64,000 nt of DNA from Flavobacterium palustre. GTDB taxonomy: Bacteria; Bacteroidota; Bacteroidia; Flavobacteriales; Flavobacteriaceae. The stretch is from NCBI RefSeq assembly GCF_014639535.1, contig NZ_BMGA01000003.1:310001-374000 (forward strand), given 5' to 3'. Shown piece after piece: positions 45,306-54,207 of the stretch. Positions within the stretch are counted from its first letter, which is position 1, and each line of letters opens with the position of its first letter. A program made the translations under genes and the position numbers. The notes beneath the pieces are model-generated. The model worked only from the letters and a program-made list of their open reading frames with translations. It searched no databases and was not told where the DNA came from.

Positions 45306-45374
45306 TCATTCCGAGGGACGAAGCAATCACATCAAGTGATTCAGATAGTGAGATTCCTTCGTTCCTCGGAATGA
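45306..45374. repeat. REP-like inverted repeat before trpA
   Basis: TCATTCCGAGGGACGAAG on the left and CTTCGTTCCTCGGAATGA on the right are near-perfect inverted arms (one difference). Same family as the array at 19945-20284 ('gaagcaatc / gattgcttc'). Confidence 0.8.
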
Positions 45375-45400
45375 CTTTTCAGGTGTTTAAAAAAGATACA

Positions 45401-46162
45401 ATGAACAGAATCGAACAAAAATTACAAGAAGACAAAAAAATACTTTCCATCTATTTCTCGGCGGGATATCCTAATCTAAATGATACGGTACAAATTATTC
45501 AGGACTTAGAAAAAAACGGAGTTGACCTAATTGAAATTGGATTGCCTTTCAGTGATCCATTGGCCGATGGCCCTACTATTCAGGCCAGTTCCACTGCTGC
45601 TTTGCACAACGGTATGACCACTCAAATTTTGTTTGACCAACTAAAAGACATCCGTAAAACGGTTGCTATTCCGTTAATTATCATGGGCTATTTTAACCCG
45701 ATGTTGCAATATGGTGTGGAAGCTTTTTGCCAAAAATGTGCCGAAATTGGTATTGATGGATTAATCATTCCTGATTTGCCTGTGAATGTCTATGCCGATG
45801 AATACAAAGCTACTTTTGACAAATACGGATTAATCAATATCTTTTTGATCACACCACAAACTTCTGACGAGCGCATTCGTTTTATAGACAGCGTTTCCAG
45901 CGGATTTATCTATATGGTGAGCTCGGCAAGTGTTACGGGATCACAATCCGGTTTTGGAAGCACACAGGAAAACTATTTCAAACGTATTGCCGATTTGAAC
46001 CTTAAAAACCCACAAATTGTAGGCTTCGGAATCAACAATGTCGAAACTTTCAATCAGGCTACTCAATATGCCAAAGGTGCTATTATTGGAAGTGCTTTCA
46101 TCACCCACCTTAAAGAAAATGGAAGCGGAAAAATTGCTGATTTTGTGAAAGCGATTCGATAA
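45401..46162 (+). CDS. trpA: tryptophan synthase alpha chain
   Basis: 253 residues from the ATG at 45401; an in-frame ATG 30 nt earlier lies inside the repeat and is less likely. Catalytic Glu45 (LIEIGLPFSDP) and Asp56 (ADGP) are 11 residues apart as in other TrpA. GLIIPDLP, YMVSSASVTG and GFGINN follow. It cleaves indole-glycerol phosphate to indole for TrpB. It ends with the operon terminator. Confidence 0.95.
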   Translation: MNRIEQKLQEDKKILSIYFSAGYPNLNDTVQIIQDLEKNGVDLIEIGLPFSDPLADGPTIQASSTAALHNGMTTQILFDQLKDIRKTVAIPLIIMGYFNPMLQYGVEAFCQKCAEIGIDGLIIPDLPVNVYADEYKATFDKYGLINIFLITPQTSDERIRFIDSVSSGFIYMVSSASVTGSQSGFGSTQENYFKRIADLNLKNPQIVGFGINNVETFNQATQYAKGAIIGSAFITHLKENGSGKIADFVKAIR

Positions 46163-46185
46163 TCCCTCACATAAATAATGAACAT

Positions 46186-46223
46186 AAAAAAATCCGATTT
46201 GATTACACAAATCGGATTTTTTT
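46186..46223 (+). terminator. trp operon terminator
   Basis: AAAAATCCGATTT and AAATCGGATTTTT form a 13-bp perfect stem with an 8-nt loop, then T residues. Confidence 0.9.
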
Positions 46224-46272
46224 ATGGCGTTTGCTATTTAATAGTATTAAAAGAAAAAATAATAGTATGCCT

Positions 46273-46302
46273 TTTGATATGTAAGAAATAATTCTATTTT
46301 TG
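46273..46302 (+). promoter_or_regulatory. promoter of the DUF4062 gene
   Basis: -33 TTTG at 46273-46276 and -7 TATTTTTG at 46295-46302, spaced 18 nt. It leaves an unusually long leader of about 125 nt. Confidence 0.65.
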
Positions 46303-46372
46303 TAGAGTACATAAAAAATAATGCGCAATAATAATAACAAAAAACATGCGTATAACATACCAATAAAGGATA

Positions 46373-46407
46373 TAACTAGTCCAATTTATGCGCATATAAA
46401 CTAGTTA
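46373..46407. promoter_or_regulatory. hairpin in the DUF4062 leader
   Basis: TAACTAGT and ACTAGTTA are perfect 8-bp arms around a 19-nt loop that itself contains the palindrome TATGCGCATA (46387-46396). ATGCG words also occur at 46321 and 46346. It may be an operator or an RNA structure. Confidence 0.45.
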
Positions 46408-46433
46408 GCCGTAATTATTTAGAACCTATCATT

Positions 46434-47504
46434 ATGAAAATTAAATATCAAATATTTGTAAGCTCAACTTTTGAAGACTTAGTTGAAGAACGCGAATTAG
46501 TTATTAAAGCTATTCTCGAAATGGGACATATACCTGTAGGAATGGAAATGTTTAGTGCGGGTGATGAAGAACAATGGAAACTTATTCAGCGACAGATAGA
46601 TGATTGTGATTATTACGTTGTAATATGTGCGCATCGTTATGGCTCGCAAGATGGAGACTTGAGCTATACAGAAAAGGAATATGACTATGCATTCTCAAAA
46701 GGAATTCCAACATTAGGATTTGTCATTGGAGATAAGGCTGAATGGCCAGTTAATAAAAGTGATACTGATACTCAGAAGAAAACAAGTCTAGATCTCTTTA
46801 AAAATAAAATCAAAAAGAAATTGATTAGTTACTGGCAAAACAAAGAAGATCTTTATGGTAAAGTATCTATTGCTTTAATGAAACAATTTACTACTAATCC
46901 TGGGGTTGGATGGATAAAAAGTAATGAATTGGCTGGACCAGAAGTTCTAATTGAACTTACGAGATTGAGTAAAGAAAATTCTAATTTCAGAGAAGAAATT
47001 AAACAATTAAAATTCAAAATTGAAGCAGAAGAAACTTCAAAATATGACAAACTAATTGCTTCCTTAAGAAATCACGAAATTAACCTAAGTTTTTATTATA
47101 AAAACGGTTCTGATTGGGAAGACTCAGAAAAGCTAAGTCTATATAGGATTTTTAAATTACTTGCTCCTGAATGTATGAGTGAACTATCTTCAGTAGATAC
47201 TGCAATGTATTTGAGTTATTTCAAAACACAGAAAGAGCGAGAGTTAAGAGCAACTTTTCCAGTCCCAAGAAATACAATCAAACAGATTTTTGCTGACTTT
47301 GTCGTCTTGAATTTAGTAAAACCATCATTGAAGAAACATAGTGTAAAAGATGAAAATGAATATTGGACTTTGACAGAGGAAGGAATAATGGTATATAAAG
47401 AAATTAGACGTCAAATTATTGATAATCCAAAATCAGAAACTGAAACTAATAGTGACGGAAATGACAAAAAAGAAATTACTAATGAGAAGACCAGTAAAAA
47501 ATAA
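46434..47504 (+). CDS. DUF4062 domain protein with coiled coil and winged-helix-like C-terminus
   Basis: 356 residues. DUF4062 spans ~5-100: YQIFVSSTFEDLVEERELVIKAI, then GHIPVGMEMFSAGDEEQWKLI, DDCDYYVVICAHRYGS and SYTEKEYDYAFSKGIP. The domain is related to TIR-type folds and is frequent in conflict and NLR-like proteins. Residues ~175-205 look like a coiled coil (ENSNFREEIKQLKFKIE). Residues ~245-335 (FPVPRNTIKQIFADFVVLNLVKPS, YWTLTEEGIMVYKEI) resemble a winged helix. No ATPase or repeat domain is fused. Sequence is more AT-rich and Lys/Asn-rich than the trp genes. Single gene; function unknown, defence is possible. Confidence 0.75.
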   Translation: MKIKYQIFVSSTFEDLVEERELVIKAILEMGHIPVGMEMFSAGDEEQWKLIQRQIDDCDYYVVICAHRYGSQDGDLSYTEKEYDYAFSKGIPTLGFVIGDKAEWPVNKSDTDTQKKTSLDLFKNKIKKKLISYWQNKEDLYGKVSIALMKQFTTNPGVGWIKSNELAGPEVLIELTRLSKENSNFREEIKQLKFKIEAEETSKYDKLIASLRNHEINLSFYYKNGSDWEDSEKLSLYRIFKLLAPECMSELSSVDTAMYLSYFKTQKERELRATFPVPRNTIKQIFADFVVLNLVKPSLKKHSVKDENEYWTLTEEGIMVYKEIRRQIIDNPKSETETNSDGNDKKEITNEKTSKK

Positions 47505-47593
47505 CCCCAATCTGGTGCTCGATTGCATTGAGTCCCCACTTACATGAAAAGTTAAATCGTAGCGTTTGCAACACGGCTCAATAAAACCAAACC

Positions 47594-48979
47594 ATGAAAA
47601 AATTTCCTTTTTTTAAACCTTTCTTTTTATTTTCCATCATCTTCAGTTGTTTTTGTGCTGCAAATGCTGCTCCTGTAAACCTAATTTCAAAAGAAATACG
47701 CTCCAATTTCAACTATACTTTTGGAGAAAAACCAATTGGCGGAAAAGCTGTTTACATTCCTATTGAATTAAAAAATAACGATTTTAATTCGAGCGATAGC
47801 GAATGGAGTTACCAAAGAAGTGCATCATCAGACAATATCATTATTTTCTGGGCAAAAGGATTTGGACAATATCCTGACAAAGCTCCAAATCCAAAACTGA
47901 ATGTCGATATCAATGCTGTTTTGACAAAGGCCGAAAAGTATTATTCCTATTATCGGGATACGATGCAATTTGTACAAAAAGGAAAATCAAAAACTGATCA
48001 ATACCGAATGATAATTATTCTTCGTTATCAGGAAGAATGGTTGGCCACAGGCGCGGGATATGATAATGTTATAGGCGCTTTATGGGTAAATCCCTGGGCT
48101 TCTAACACCGATTCTGCTTTGGCTCATGAATTTGGTCATACCTTTCAATATCAAACCGCCTGCGATGGCAATTATGGTTTTAGAGATCAAAACTATGTGG
48201 GGCAATTTTGGGAACAATGCGCCCAATTTATGTCATGGCAAATTAATAATGACAGCTTTACCAGAGAAATACCTCGTTTCTTAGAAAATACGCACAAACA
48301 TTTTTCGCATGAAGATTACCGGTACCAATCGATGTATTTGATGGAATTTTGGAAACAAAAACACGGAATCGATTTTTTAGGAAAACTATGGCGAAGTGCT
48401 CAAACTCCTGAACATCCGCTGCAAACCTACAAAAGAATCACAGGAATCAATCAGGAACAATTGAATGACGAGTTTTTTGAATATGCCTGCAAAAATATCA
48501 GTTGGGATTATCCTTTAGGAAATCACAATAAAACCTTTATTAAAAACTTAGCTGCTGCTGAACAAACAAAATACACGCATCACACGGCATTAGAAGCCAT
48601 TAATAATGGTTATTACAAAATAGCCGACAAGCAAATTCCTCAAGTTTATGGTTACAATGCCATTCCGCTTAGTGTTCCAGAATCAGGAACAAAAGTCGCT
48701 GTAGATTTCGAAGGATTAAAAGGGCAATGGTCAGCTATTGAAGGATGGCGTTACGGCTTTGTTGTGATAAAAGAAAATGACACTGCAATTTATGGGAAGA
48801 TGAAAAAAACAAAAAAAGGCAAAACTACCATCACAATACCTCAGGATGCTAAAGAACTTTGGCTTGTGGTAACCGGAGCTGCTACCGAACACCGAAACCA
48901 TGTATGGGATGATAAACCTGACAATGATGAAAATTTCCCCTATAAAGTTAAATTTACAAACACATCATTGAAAGATTAA
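47594..48979 (+). CDS. DUF6055 family secreted putative zinc metallopeptidase
   Basis: 461 residues with a signal peptide ending ANAAP (~26). An N-terminal domain (~30-130) precedes the zinc motif HEFGH at 178-182 in SALAHEFGHTFQYQ, followed by a FWEQCAQFMSWQ helix. A C-terminal beta domain (~340-461) resembles carbohydrate-binding sandwiches. The HExxH motif supports metal-dependent proteolysis, but activity is untested in this family as far as I know. Monocistronic by spacing. Confidence 0.75.
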   Translation: MKKFPFFKPFFLFSIIFSCFCAANAAPVNLISKEIRSNFNYTFGEKPIGGKAVYIPIELKNNDFNSSDSEWSYQRSASSDNIIIFWAKGFGQYPDKAPNPKLNVDINAVLTKAEKYYSYYRDTMQFVQKGKSKTDQYRMIIILRYQEEWLATGAGYDNVIGALWVNPWASNTDSALAHEFGHTFQYQTACDGNYGFRDQNYVGQFWEQCAQFMSWQINNDSFTREIPRFLENTHKHFSHEDYRYQSMYLMEFWKQKHGIDFLGKLWRSAQTPEHPLQTYKRITGINQEQLNDEFFEYACKNISWDYPLGNHNKTFIKNLAAAEQTKYTHHTALEAINNGYYKIADKQIPQVYGYNAIPLSVPESGTKVAVDFEGLKGQWSAIEGWRYGFVVIKENDTAIYGKMKKTKKGKTTITIPQDAKELWLVVTGAATEHRNHVWDDKPDNDENFPYKVKFTNTSLKD

Positions 48980-49091
48980 TCCAAATTGGTTCGATTGCAT
49001 CAGGTCAACTTCAATTGGAAACAACCTAATTAACTGAAAATCTATCTCTTTAGAACCAACAAAATCCGTAACTTACTAAAAAAATAGTACG

Positions 49092-50480
49092 ATGAAATTT
49101 TCCTTAGTATTCATTGCAATAATAGCCTCAATTACAGTAAAAGCCCAAGACCTCACCGGACAATGGAATAGTGTTTTGAAAATTCAGGGCACACAGTTTC
49201 GTCTTGTTTTTAATGTATCTAAAACGGATAATGGATTTAGTGCCACGATGGACAGCCCGGATCAAAAGGCAAAAGGCATTCCTGTAAGTAAAACCACAGT
49301 TGAAAATGCAAAAATTACATTTGAAATCACAAATGCAGGAATTGAATATAGCGGCGAATTAAAAGATGATGAAATTGTTGGTACTTTTAAACAAAACGGA
49401 CATGAATTCCCTATGAATTTATCGAAGAAAGTCATTGAAAAGGAAATACTGAAAAGACCACAGGAACCTCAAAAACCCTATCCTTATCATCTTGAAGAAG
49501 TCACATTTCAAAACAACACAGCTCATATTACTTTAGCAGGAACACTGACATTACCTAAAAAAGCAGGCGTTTTTCCGGCTGTTATACTGATTTCAGGCAG
49601 TGGACCACAAGATAGAAATGAAGAAATATTCGGGCACAAACCCTTTCTTATAATGGCTGATTATTTAACCCGAAACGGAATTGCAGTACTGAGATACGAT
49701 GATCGAGGAGTTGGACAATCGAAAGGAAATTTTAAAACAGCAACTTCAGCCGACTTTGCAACCGATGTGGAAAGTGCAGTTGCTTATTTGAAAACCCGAA
49801 AAGAAATCAGTAAAATTGGCTTAATAGGTCATAGCGAAGGTGGGTTGATTGCACCAATGGTTGCCAACAAATCTAACGATGTTGCCTTCATTGTTTTACT
49901 CGCTGCTCCGGGAATTCAAGGAGACCAAATCCTTTTATTACAACAAAAGTTAATTGGAAAAGCATCGGGAATTAGTGATGCAGATTTACAAAAAAATGAA
50001 TTAGTCAACCGAAAAATCTATGATATTGTCAACAAATCAAGTAGTTTGGAACAACTCAACATAGACTTAGCCCATTACTTAAAAACTGCTTTAAAAGACA
50101 ATTCCAAAAGCGAAAAACCGGCAACAATGAGCGATGACGAATTTGTAAAACTTCAGGTGAGTCAAATAGCAACGCCCTGGATGCAATATTTCATTAAGTA
50201 CAATCCGACTCCTGCATTAGAAAAAGTAAAATGTCCTGTTTTAGCACTCAATGGTGAAAAAGATGTACAAGTAGCTGCCAATGAAAATATCGATGCGATA
50301 ACGAAAGCTTTGGCGAAAGCCGGAAATAAAAAAGTAACTGCAAAAATACTCCCTAACTTAAACCATTTATTTCAGGAGTGCCAAACAGGTGCTCCATCCG
50401 AATATGCAACAATCGAGCAAACATTTTCACCTTTGGTATTAGAAGAAATAAACAAATGGATCAATACGCAAACGAAATAA
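49092..50480 (+). CDS. alpha/beta hydrolase family protein with N-terminal beta domain
   Basis: 462 residues with a signal peptide (1-18, TVKAQ). A small beta-barrel-like domain (~20-115, LTGQWNSVLKIQGTQFRLVFNVSK) precedes the hydrolase: LISGSGPQDRNEE (oxyanion region), LRYDDRGVGQS, nucleophile Ser248 in GHSEGG, and Asp in NGEKDVQV with the His in PNLNHLFQE. This domain order is common in Bacteroidota esterases or acyl-peptidase-like enzymes. Periplasmic. The substrate is unknown. Confidence 0.85.
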   Translation: MKFSLVFIAIIASITVKAQDLTGQWNSVLKIQGTQFRLVFNVSKTDNGFSATMDSPDQKAKGIPVSKTTVENAKITFEITNAGIEYSGELKDDEIVGTFKQNGHEFPMNLSKKVIEKEILKRPQEPQKPYPYHLEEVTFQNNTAHITLAGTLTLPKKAGVFPAVILISGSGPQDRNEEIFGHKPFLIMADYLTRNGIAVLRYDDRGVGQSKGNFKTATSADFATDVESAVAYLKTRKEISKIGLIGHSEGGLIAPMVANKSNDVAFIVLLAAPGIQGDQILLLQQKLIGKASGISDADLQKNELVNRKIYDIVNKSSSLEQLNIDLAHYLKTALKDNSKSEKPATMSDDEFVKLQVSQIATPWMQYFIKYNPTPALEKVKCPVLALNGEKDVQVAANENIDAITKALAKAGNKKVTAKILPNLNHLFQECQTGAPSEYATIEQTFSPLVLEEINKWINTQTK

Positions 50481-50501
50481 AAACTCATAATCAATTCAAT
50501 T

Positions 50502-50861
50502 ATGCTCACTGATATTCACCCTAAATTACCAATGCGTGATAAAAAAATCACCAAAGATTTTTACATAAAAAAGTTGGGATTTCAAGAATTTGGAAACGCT
50601 GATTACGATTTTTACCTGATGATTCAAAAAGATCAGGTACAGTTGCATTTCTTTGAGTTTAAAGAGTTGGTACCAACTGAAAATTATGGTCAGGTTTATT
50701 TGCGTACCGATACTATTGAAGAATTGTACCAGGAGTTTTTAAATAATGAAGTTGAAATTCACCCCAATGGTCATTTAGAGACCAAGCATTGGGGACAAAA
50801 AGAATTTTCAATACTCGATCCGGATAATAATCTGCTTACTTTCGGTCAAAGTGCTTTTTGA
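50502..50861 (+). CDS. VOC family protein (glyoxalase/bleomycin resistance-like)
   Basis: 119 residues, two beta-alpha-beta-beta-beta modules. KLPMRDKKITKDFYIKKLGFQEFG, then VQLHFFEFKE, VYLRTDTIEELYQEF and FSILDPDNNLLTFGQ match bleomycin-resistance-type members. Such proteins bind drugs or act as small dioxygenase/glyoxalase enzymes; the sequence does not decide. It follows the hydrolase by 21 nt, so they may be cotranscribed. Confidence 0.8.
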   Translation: MLTDIHPKLPMRDKKITKDFYIKKLGFQEFGNADYDFYLMIQKDQVQLHFFEFKELVPTENYGQVYLRTDTIEELYQEFLNNEVEIHPNGHLETKHWGQKEFSILDPDNNLLTFGQSAF

Positions 50862-50912
50862 ATAAAAAACTAACTAATGTTAACTAATCTACGTAAATGA
50901 GTTCATAATGCT

Positions 50913-50920
50913 TACTTTTG
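50913..50920 (+). promoter_or_regulatory. -7 element of the HMA-AraC regulator gene
   Basis: TACTTTTG matches TAnnTTTG, 26 nt before the ATG. No clear -33 is visible. Confidence 0.5.
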
Positions 50921-50945
50921 ATAGTCTAATTGATAGTATCGAAAC

Positions 50946-51509
50946 ATGAATACCCTCTTTATCAAAAATATGGTTTGCAACCGCTGTATTATGGTGGTTC
51001 AGAATGAAATGGATAAATTAAATTTAGCCGTTAAAAATATTAAATTAGGAGAAGTCGTATTCGAAAATGAATTATCGGAAGAACAAAAAACAACAATCGA
51101 TAAAGCTTTAAGTCCTTTAGGATTCGAGCTCATAGACGACAAAAAAAGCCGGATTATTGAAAAGATAAAAAACACTATTATCCAACTCGTACACCATCAG
51201 GACAGTGGATTAAGAAACAATCTGTCGGAGGTACTCAGCAACGAACTCCATCACGATTACAATTATTTATCCAATCTGTTTTCGGAAATTGAGGGAACAA
51301 CCATCGAAAAATATTTTATTTCGCAAAAAATAGAACGGGTAAAAGAATTGTTAGTCTATGACCAATTGTCCTTAAGCGAAATTGCATTCCAACTCAATTA
51401 TTCCAGTGTGGCTTATTTGAGTAACCAATTCAAAAAAGTAACCGGCCTTACTCCCAGCTATTTCAAACAAATCAAGGAAAACAAAAGAAAGCCTTTAGAC
51501 CAATTGTAA
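50946..51509 (+). CDS. AraC-family regulator with N-terminal heavy-metal (HMA-like) domain
   Basis: 187 residues. The N-terminal ~65 residues (MNTLFIKNMVCNRCIMVVQNEM, metal pair Cys11/Cys14) form a ferredoxin-like HMA fold. Residues ~100-180 form the AraC DNA-binding domain: KYFISQKIERVKELLVYDQLSLSEIAFQLNYSSVAYLSNQFKKVTG with the classic LSxxFKKxTGxTPSxYK ending. A metal-binding domain directly joined to an AraC output suggests direct copper sensing. It heads a cluster of copper-handling genes, so it is the likely activator. The mode of control is inferred. Confidence 0.85.
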   Translation: MNTLFIKNMVCNRCIMVVQNEMDKLNLAVKNIKLGEVVFENELSEEQKTTIDKALSPLGFELIDDKKSRIIEKIKNTIIQLVHHQDSGLRNNLSEVLSNELHHDYNYLSNLFSEIEGTTIEKYFISQKIERVKELLVYDQLSLSEIAFQLNYSSVAYLSNQFKKVTGLTPSYFKQIKENKRKPLDQL

Positions 51510-51593
51510 ATCTTACAAATCTATTCCAAAATTACACAATAGTTCTCCTTGATTTTATCGCCAACTTTGTATGTATAATTAAAATTACACATC

Positions 51594-53813
51594 ATGGCAA
51601 CGAATCATCAAAATACTATAAAAAAAACCTTTCCCGTTTTGGGAATGTCCTGCGCTTCCTGTGCCATTAGTGCCGAAAGTATCGTAAAACCTATTGATGG
51701 CGTTATTGATGCCAGCGTCAATTTTGCCACAGCAACTCTGGCCGTTGAATATTTGCCTAATAAAACCAATCCTTCGGTTTTACAAAAAGCAGTACAATCG
51801 ATAGGTTATGATTTGCTGATAGAAAACGAAGCAACACAGCAGGAAACGCTGGAAGCTATTCATGAGAAAAACTTCCATTTGCTAAAGCAAAAAACAATCT
51901 GGGCAATACTATTATCGCTTCCTGTAGTTGCCATTGGAATGTTTGCGATGAATATCCCTTATGCCAATGAAATCATGTGGTTCTTTACCTCTCCGGTAGT
52001 ACTTTGGTTCGGAAAAGATTTCTTTATCAACGCCTGGAAACAAACCAAACACCGTTCGGCTAACATGGATACTCTGGTAGCTTTGAGTACCGGTATTGCT
52101 TATCTGTTTAGTGTTTTCAACATGCTTTTCACTGATTTCTGGCATCAAAGAGGCTTACATGCCCATGTGTATTTTGAAGCGGCTTCGGTAGTTATTGCTT
52201 TTATTCTTTTGGGAAAATTATTGGAAGAAAAAGCCAAAGGCAACACCTCATCGGCAATTAAAAAACTAATGGGATTACAACCCAAAACAGTCGTTTTAAT
52301 TTTGCCCGATGGACAGCAAAAAGAAATAGCTATAGAAGAGGTCCATGTTGGCGATACAATTCTGGTGAAACCGGGCGAGAAAATTGCTGTTGACGGAATA
52401 GTACTCTCCGGCAATTCTTATGTAGACGAAAGCATGCTAAGCGGCGAGCCCATTCCTGTATTGAAAACGACCAACGAAAAAGTCTTTGCCGGTACCATCA
52501 ATCAAAAAGGTAGTTTCCAGTTTAAAGCCTTAAAAGTGGGCAAAGAAACCATGCTGGCTCAAATAATCAAAATGGTGCAAGATGCCCAGGGAAGTAAGGC
52601 TCCTGTGCAAAAATTAGTAGATAAAATTGCGGGGATTTTTGTTCCAATAGTTATCGGAATTGCACTGCTTACTTTTATACTATGGCTGTTATTAGGAGGC
52701 AATAACGGCATCGTTCACGGACTTTTAGCAGCAGTAACCGTATTAGTAATTGCCTGTCCTTGTGCTTTAGGGTTAGCCACTCCCACCGCAATCATGGTAG
52801 GTGTAGGTAAAGCAGCCGAGCAAGGGATTTTGATTAAAGATGCCGAAAGCCTCGAATTAGCTAAAAAAATCAATGCCGTTGTACTGGATAAAACAGGAAC
52901 CATTACCGAAGGTAAACCCAAAGTAACCGCTATAAAATGGCTGAATGAAGACACACTGGCAAAACAAATTCTATTGAGTATCGAAAAACAATCCGAACAT
53001 CCTCTGGCAGAAGCGGTTGTCAATTATTTTACTGATATTAAAGACATTCAACTGCTTTCTTTCGAAAGTATTACAGGAAAAGGAGCTAAAGCAACTTATG
53101 CTGACGAAAGCTATTTTGTAGGGAATAAAAAATTAATGGCAGACAACAATATTAGCATTGACGACGAATTACAACAACAAAGTGATCAATGGAGCCAGCA
53201 ATCCCAAACCGTGATATGGTTTGCCAATAGTAAAAAAAACCTGGCTGTAATTGCAATTTCGGACAAAATAAAGGAAACTTCTCTTGCTGCTATTGAACAA
53301 CTGAAAGCAATGGATGTCGAAATCTATATGCTCACTGGCGACAATGAAACCACAGCTAAAGCAATTGCAGAACAAACCGGAATAGAACATTACAAAGCTG
53401 AAGTCTTACCACAGCACAAAGCCGATTTTATCAAAGAATTACAAAGTCAGGGAAAAATAGTAGCCATGGTAGGCGACGGAATTAATGACAGTACCGCTCT
53501 GGCAACCGCCGATGTAAGTATTGCCATGGGAAAAGGCAGCGATATTGCCATGGACGTTGCTAAAATGACGCTCATTTCATCTGACCTGATGAAAATACCA
53601 CAGGCTATCAAATTGTCCAGACAAACCGTAGCAACCATTAAGCAAAATCTTTTTTGGGCATTTATCTATAATGTAATCGGTATTCCTATTGCGGCAGGAA
53701 TCCTTTACCCTATTAACGGATTCCTACTGAATCCGATGCTTGCCGGAGCAGCAATGGCCCTGAGTAGCGTAAGTGTTGTAAGCAACAGTTTAAGGTTGAA
53801 ATGGAAAAAATAA
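51594..53813 (+). CDS. copA: copper-translocating P-type ATPase
   Basis: 739 residues. One N-terminal HMA domain (GMSCASCA, Cys20/Cys23), eight membrane helices, CPC at 388-390 in the transport helix, the phosphorylated Asp432 in DKTGT, the SEHPLAEA motif and GDGINDS at 627-633 are all intact. P1B-1 enzymes export Cu(I) from the cytoplasm. It follows the HMA-AraC regulator by 84 nt and shares an upstream motif with the next HMA gene. Confidence 0.95.
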   Translation: MATNHQNTIKKTFPVLGMSCASCAISAESIVKPIDGVIDASVNFATATLAVEYLPNKTNPSVLQKAVQSIGYDLLIENEATQQETLEAIHEKNFHLLKQKTIWAILLSLPVVAIGMFAMNIPYANEIMWFFTSPVVLWFGKDFFINAWKQTKHRSANMDTLVALSTGIAYLFSVFNMLFTDFWHQRGLHAHVYFEAASVVIAFILLGKLLEEKAKGNTSSAIKKLMGLQPKTVVLILPDGQQKEIAIEEVHVGDTILVKPGEKIAVDGIVLSGNSYVDESMLSGEPIPVLKTTNEKVFAGTINQKGSFQFKALKVGKETMLAQIIKMVQDAQGSKAPVQKLVDKIAGIFVPIVIGIALLTFILWLLLGGNNGIVHGLLAAVTVLVIACPCALGLATPTAIMVGVGKAAEQGILIKDAESLELAKKINAVVLDKTGTITEGKPKVTAIKWLNEDTLAKQILLSIEKQSEHPLAEAVVNYFTDIKDIQLLSFESITGKGAKATYADESYFVGNKKLMADNNISIDDELQQQSDQWSQQSQTVIWFANSKKNLAVIAISDKIKETSLAAIEQLKAMDVEIYMLTGDNETTAKAIAEQTGIEHYKAEVLPQHKADFIKELQSQGKIVAMVGDGINDSTALATADVSIAMGKGSDIAMDVAKMTLISSDLMKIPQAIKLSRQTVATIKQNLFWAFIYNVIGIPIAAGILYPINGFLLNPMLAGAAMALSSVSVVSNSLRLKWKK

Positions 53814-53968
53814 CAAACGGCATTATACCAAAACAATCGGACTAAAATATAATTATAAATGGTATAAAAACCGTAAATATCATAAATCAAACAGGAAATA
53901 GCGCAATAAAAAAGAACGCTAATTTATCCAACTTTGTATCAGTAAATAACATTTAATTTTTAAACAAA

Positions 53969-54196
53969 ATGGAAAATAAACATAAAACACATCAGTTCAA
54001 AACGAACATTAATTGTAGTGGCTGTATCGCAACAGTAACTCCTTTTCTAAATGAAATTGAAGGCGTATCTGATTGGGAAGTAGACACTGCTAACAAAGAC
54101 AAAATTCTAACTGTAAAAACAGAAGAGACTAAAGAACAGCAAATTATAGAAGTGGTTCAAAAAGCCGGCTTCAAAATCGAATCATTAAACAATTAA
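53969..54196 (+). CDS. HMA domain protein, probable copper chaperone
   Basis: 75 residues, a complete stand-alone HMA fold. INCSGCIATVTPFLNEIEGV carries the metal pair (CxxC) near residue 16. In the family such proteins bind Cu(I) and deliver it to P-type ATPases. It lies 155 nt after copA, with its own probable promoter, and 11 nt before the DUF3347 gene. Cytoplasmic. Confidence 0.88.
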   Translation: MENKHKTHQFKTNINCSGCIATVTPFLNEIEGVSDWEVDTANKDKILTVKTEETKEQQIIEVVQKAGFKIESLNN

Positions 54197-54207
54197 ATTC
54201 AAGCATC

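Noticed and set aside
46407-47578. AGCCGT / ACGGCT as terminal inverted repeats of a mobile cassette carrying the DUF4062 gene
   Set aside because: Only six bases match, no target duplication is visible and no recombinase is present; chance is the simpler explanation.
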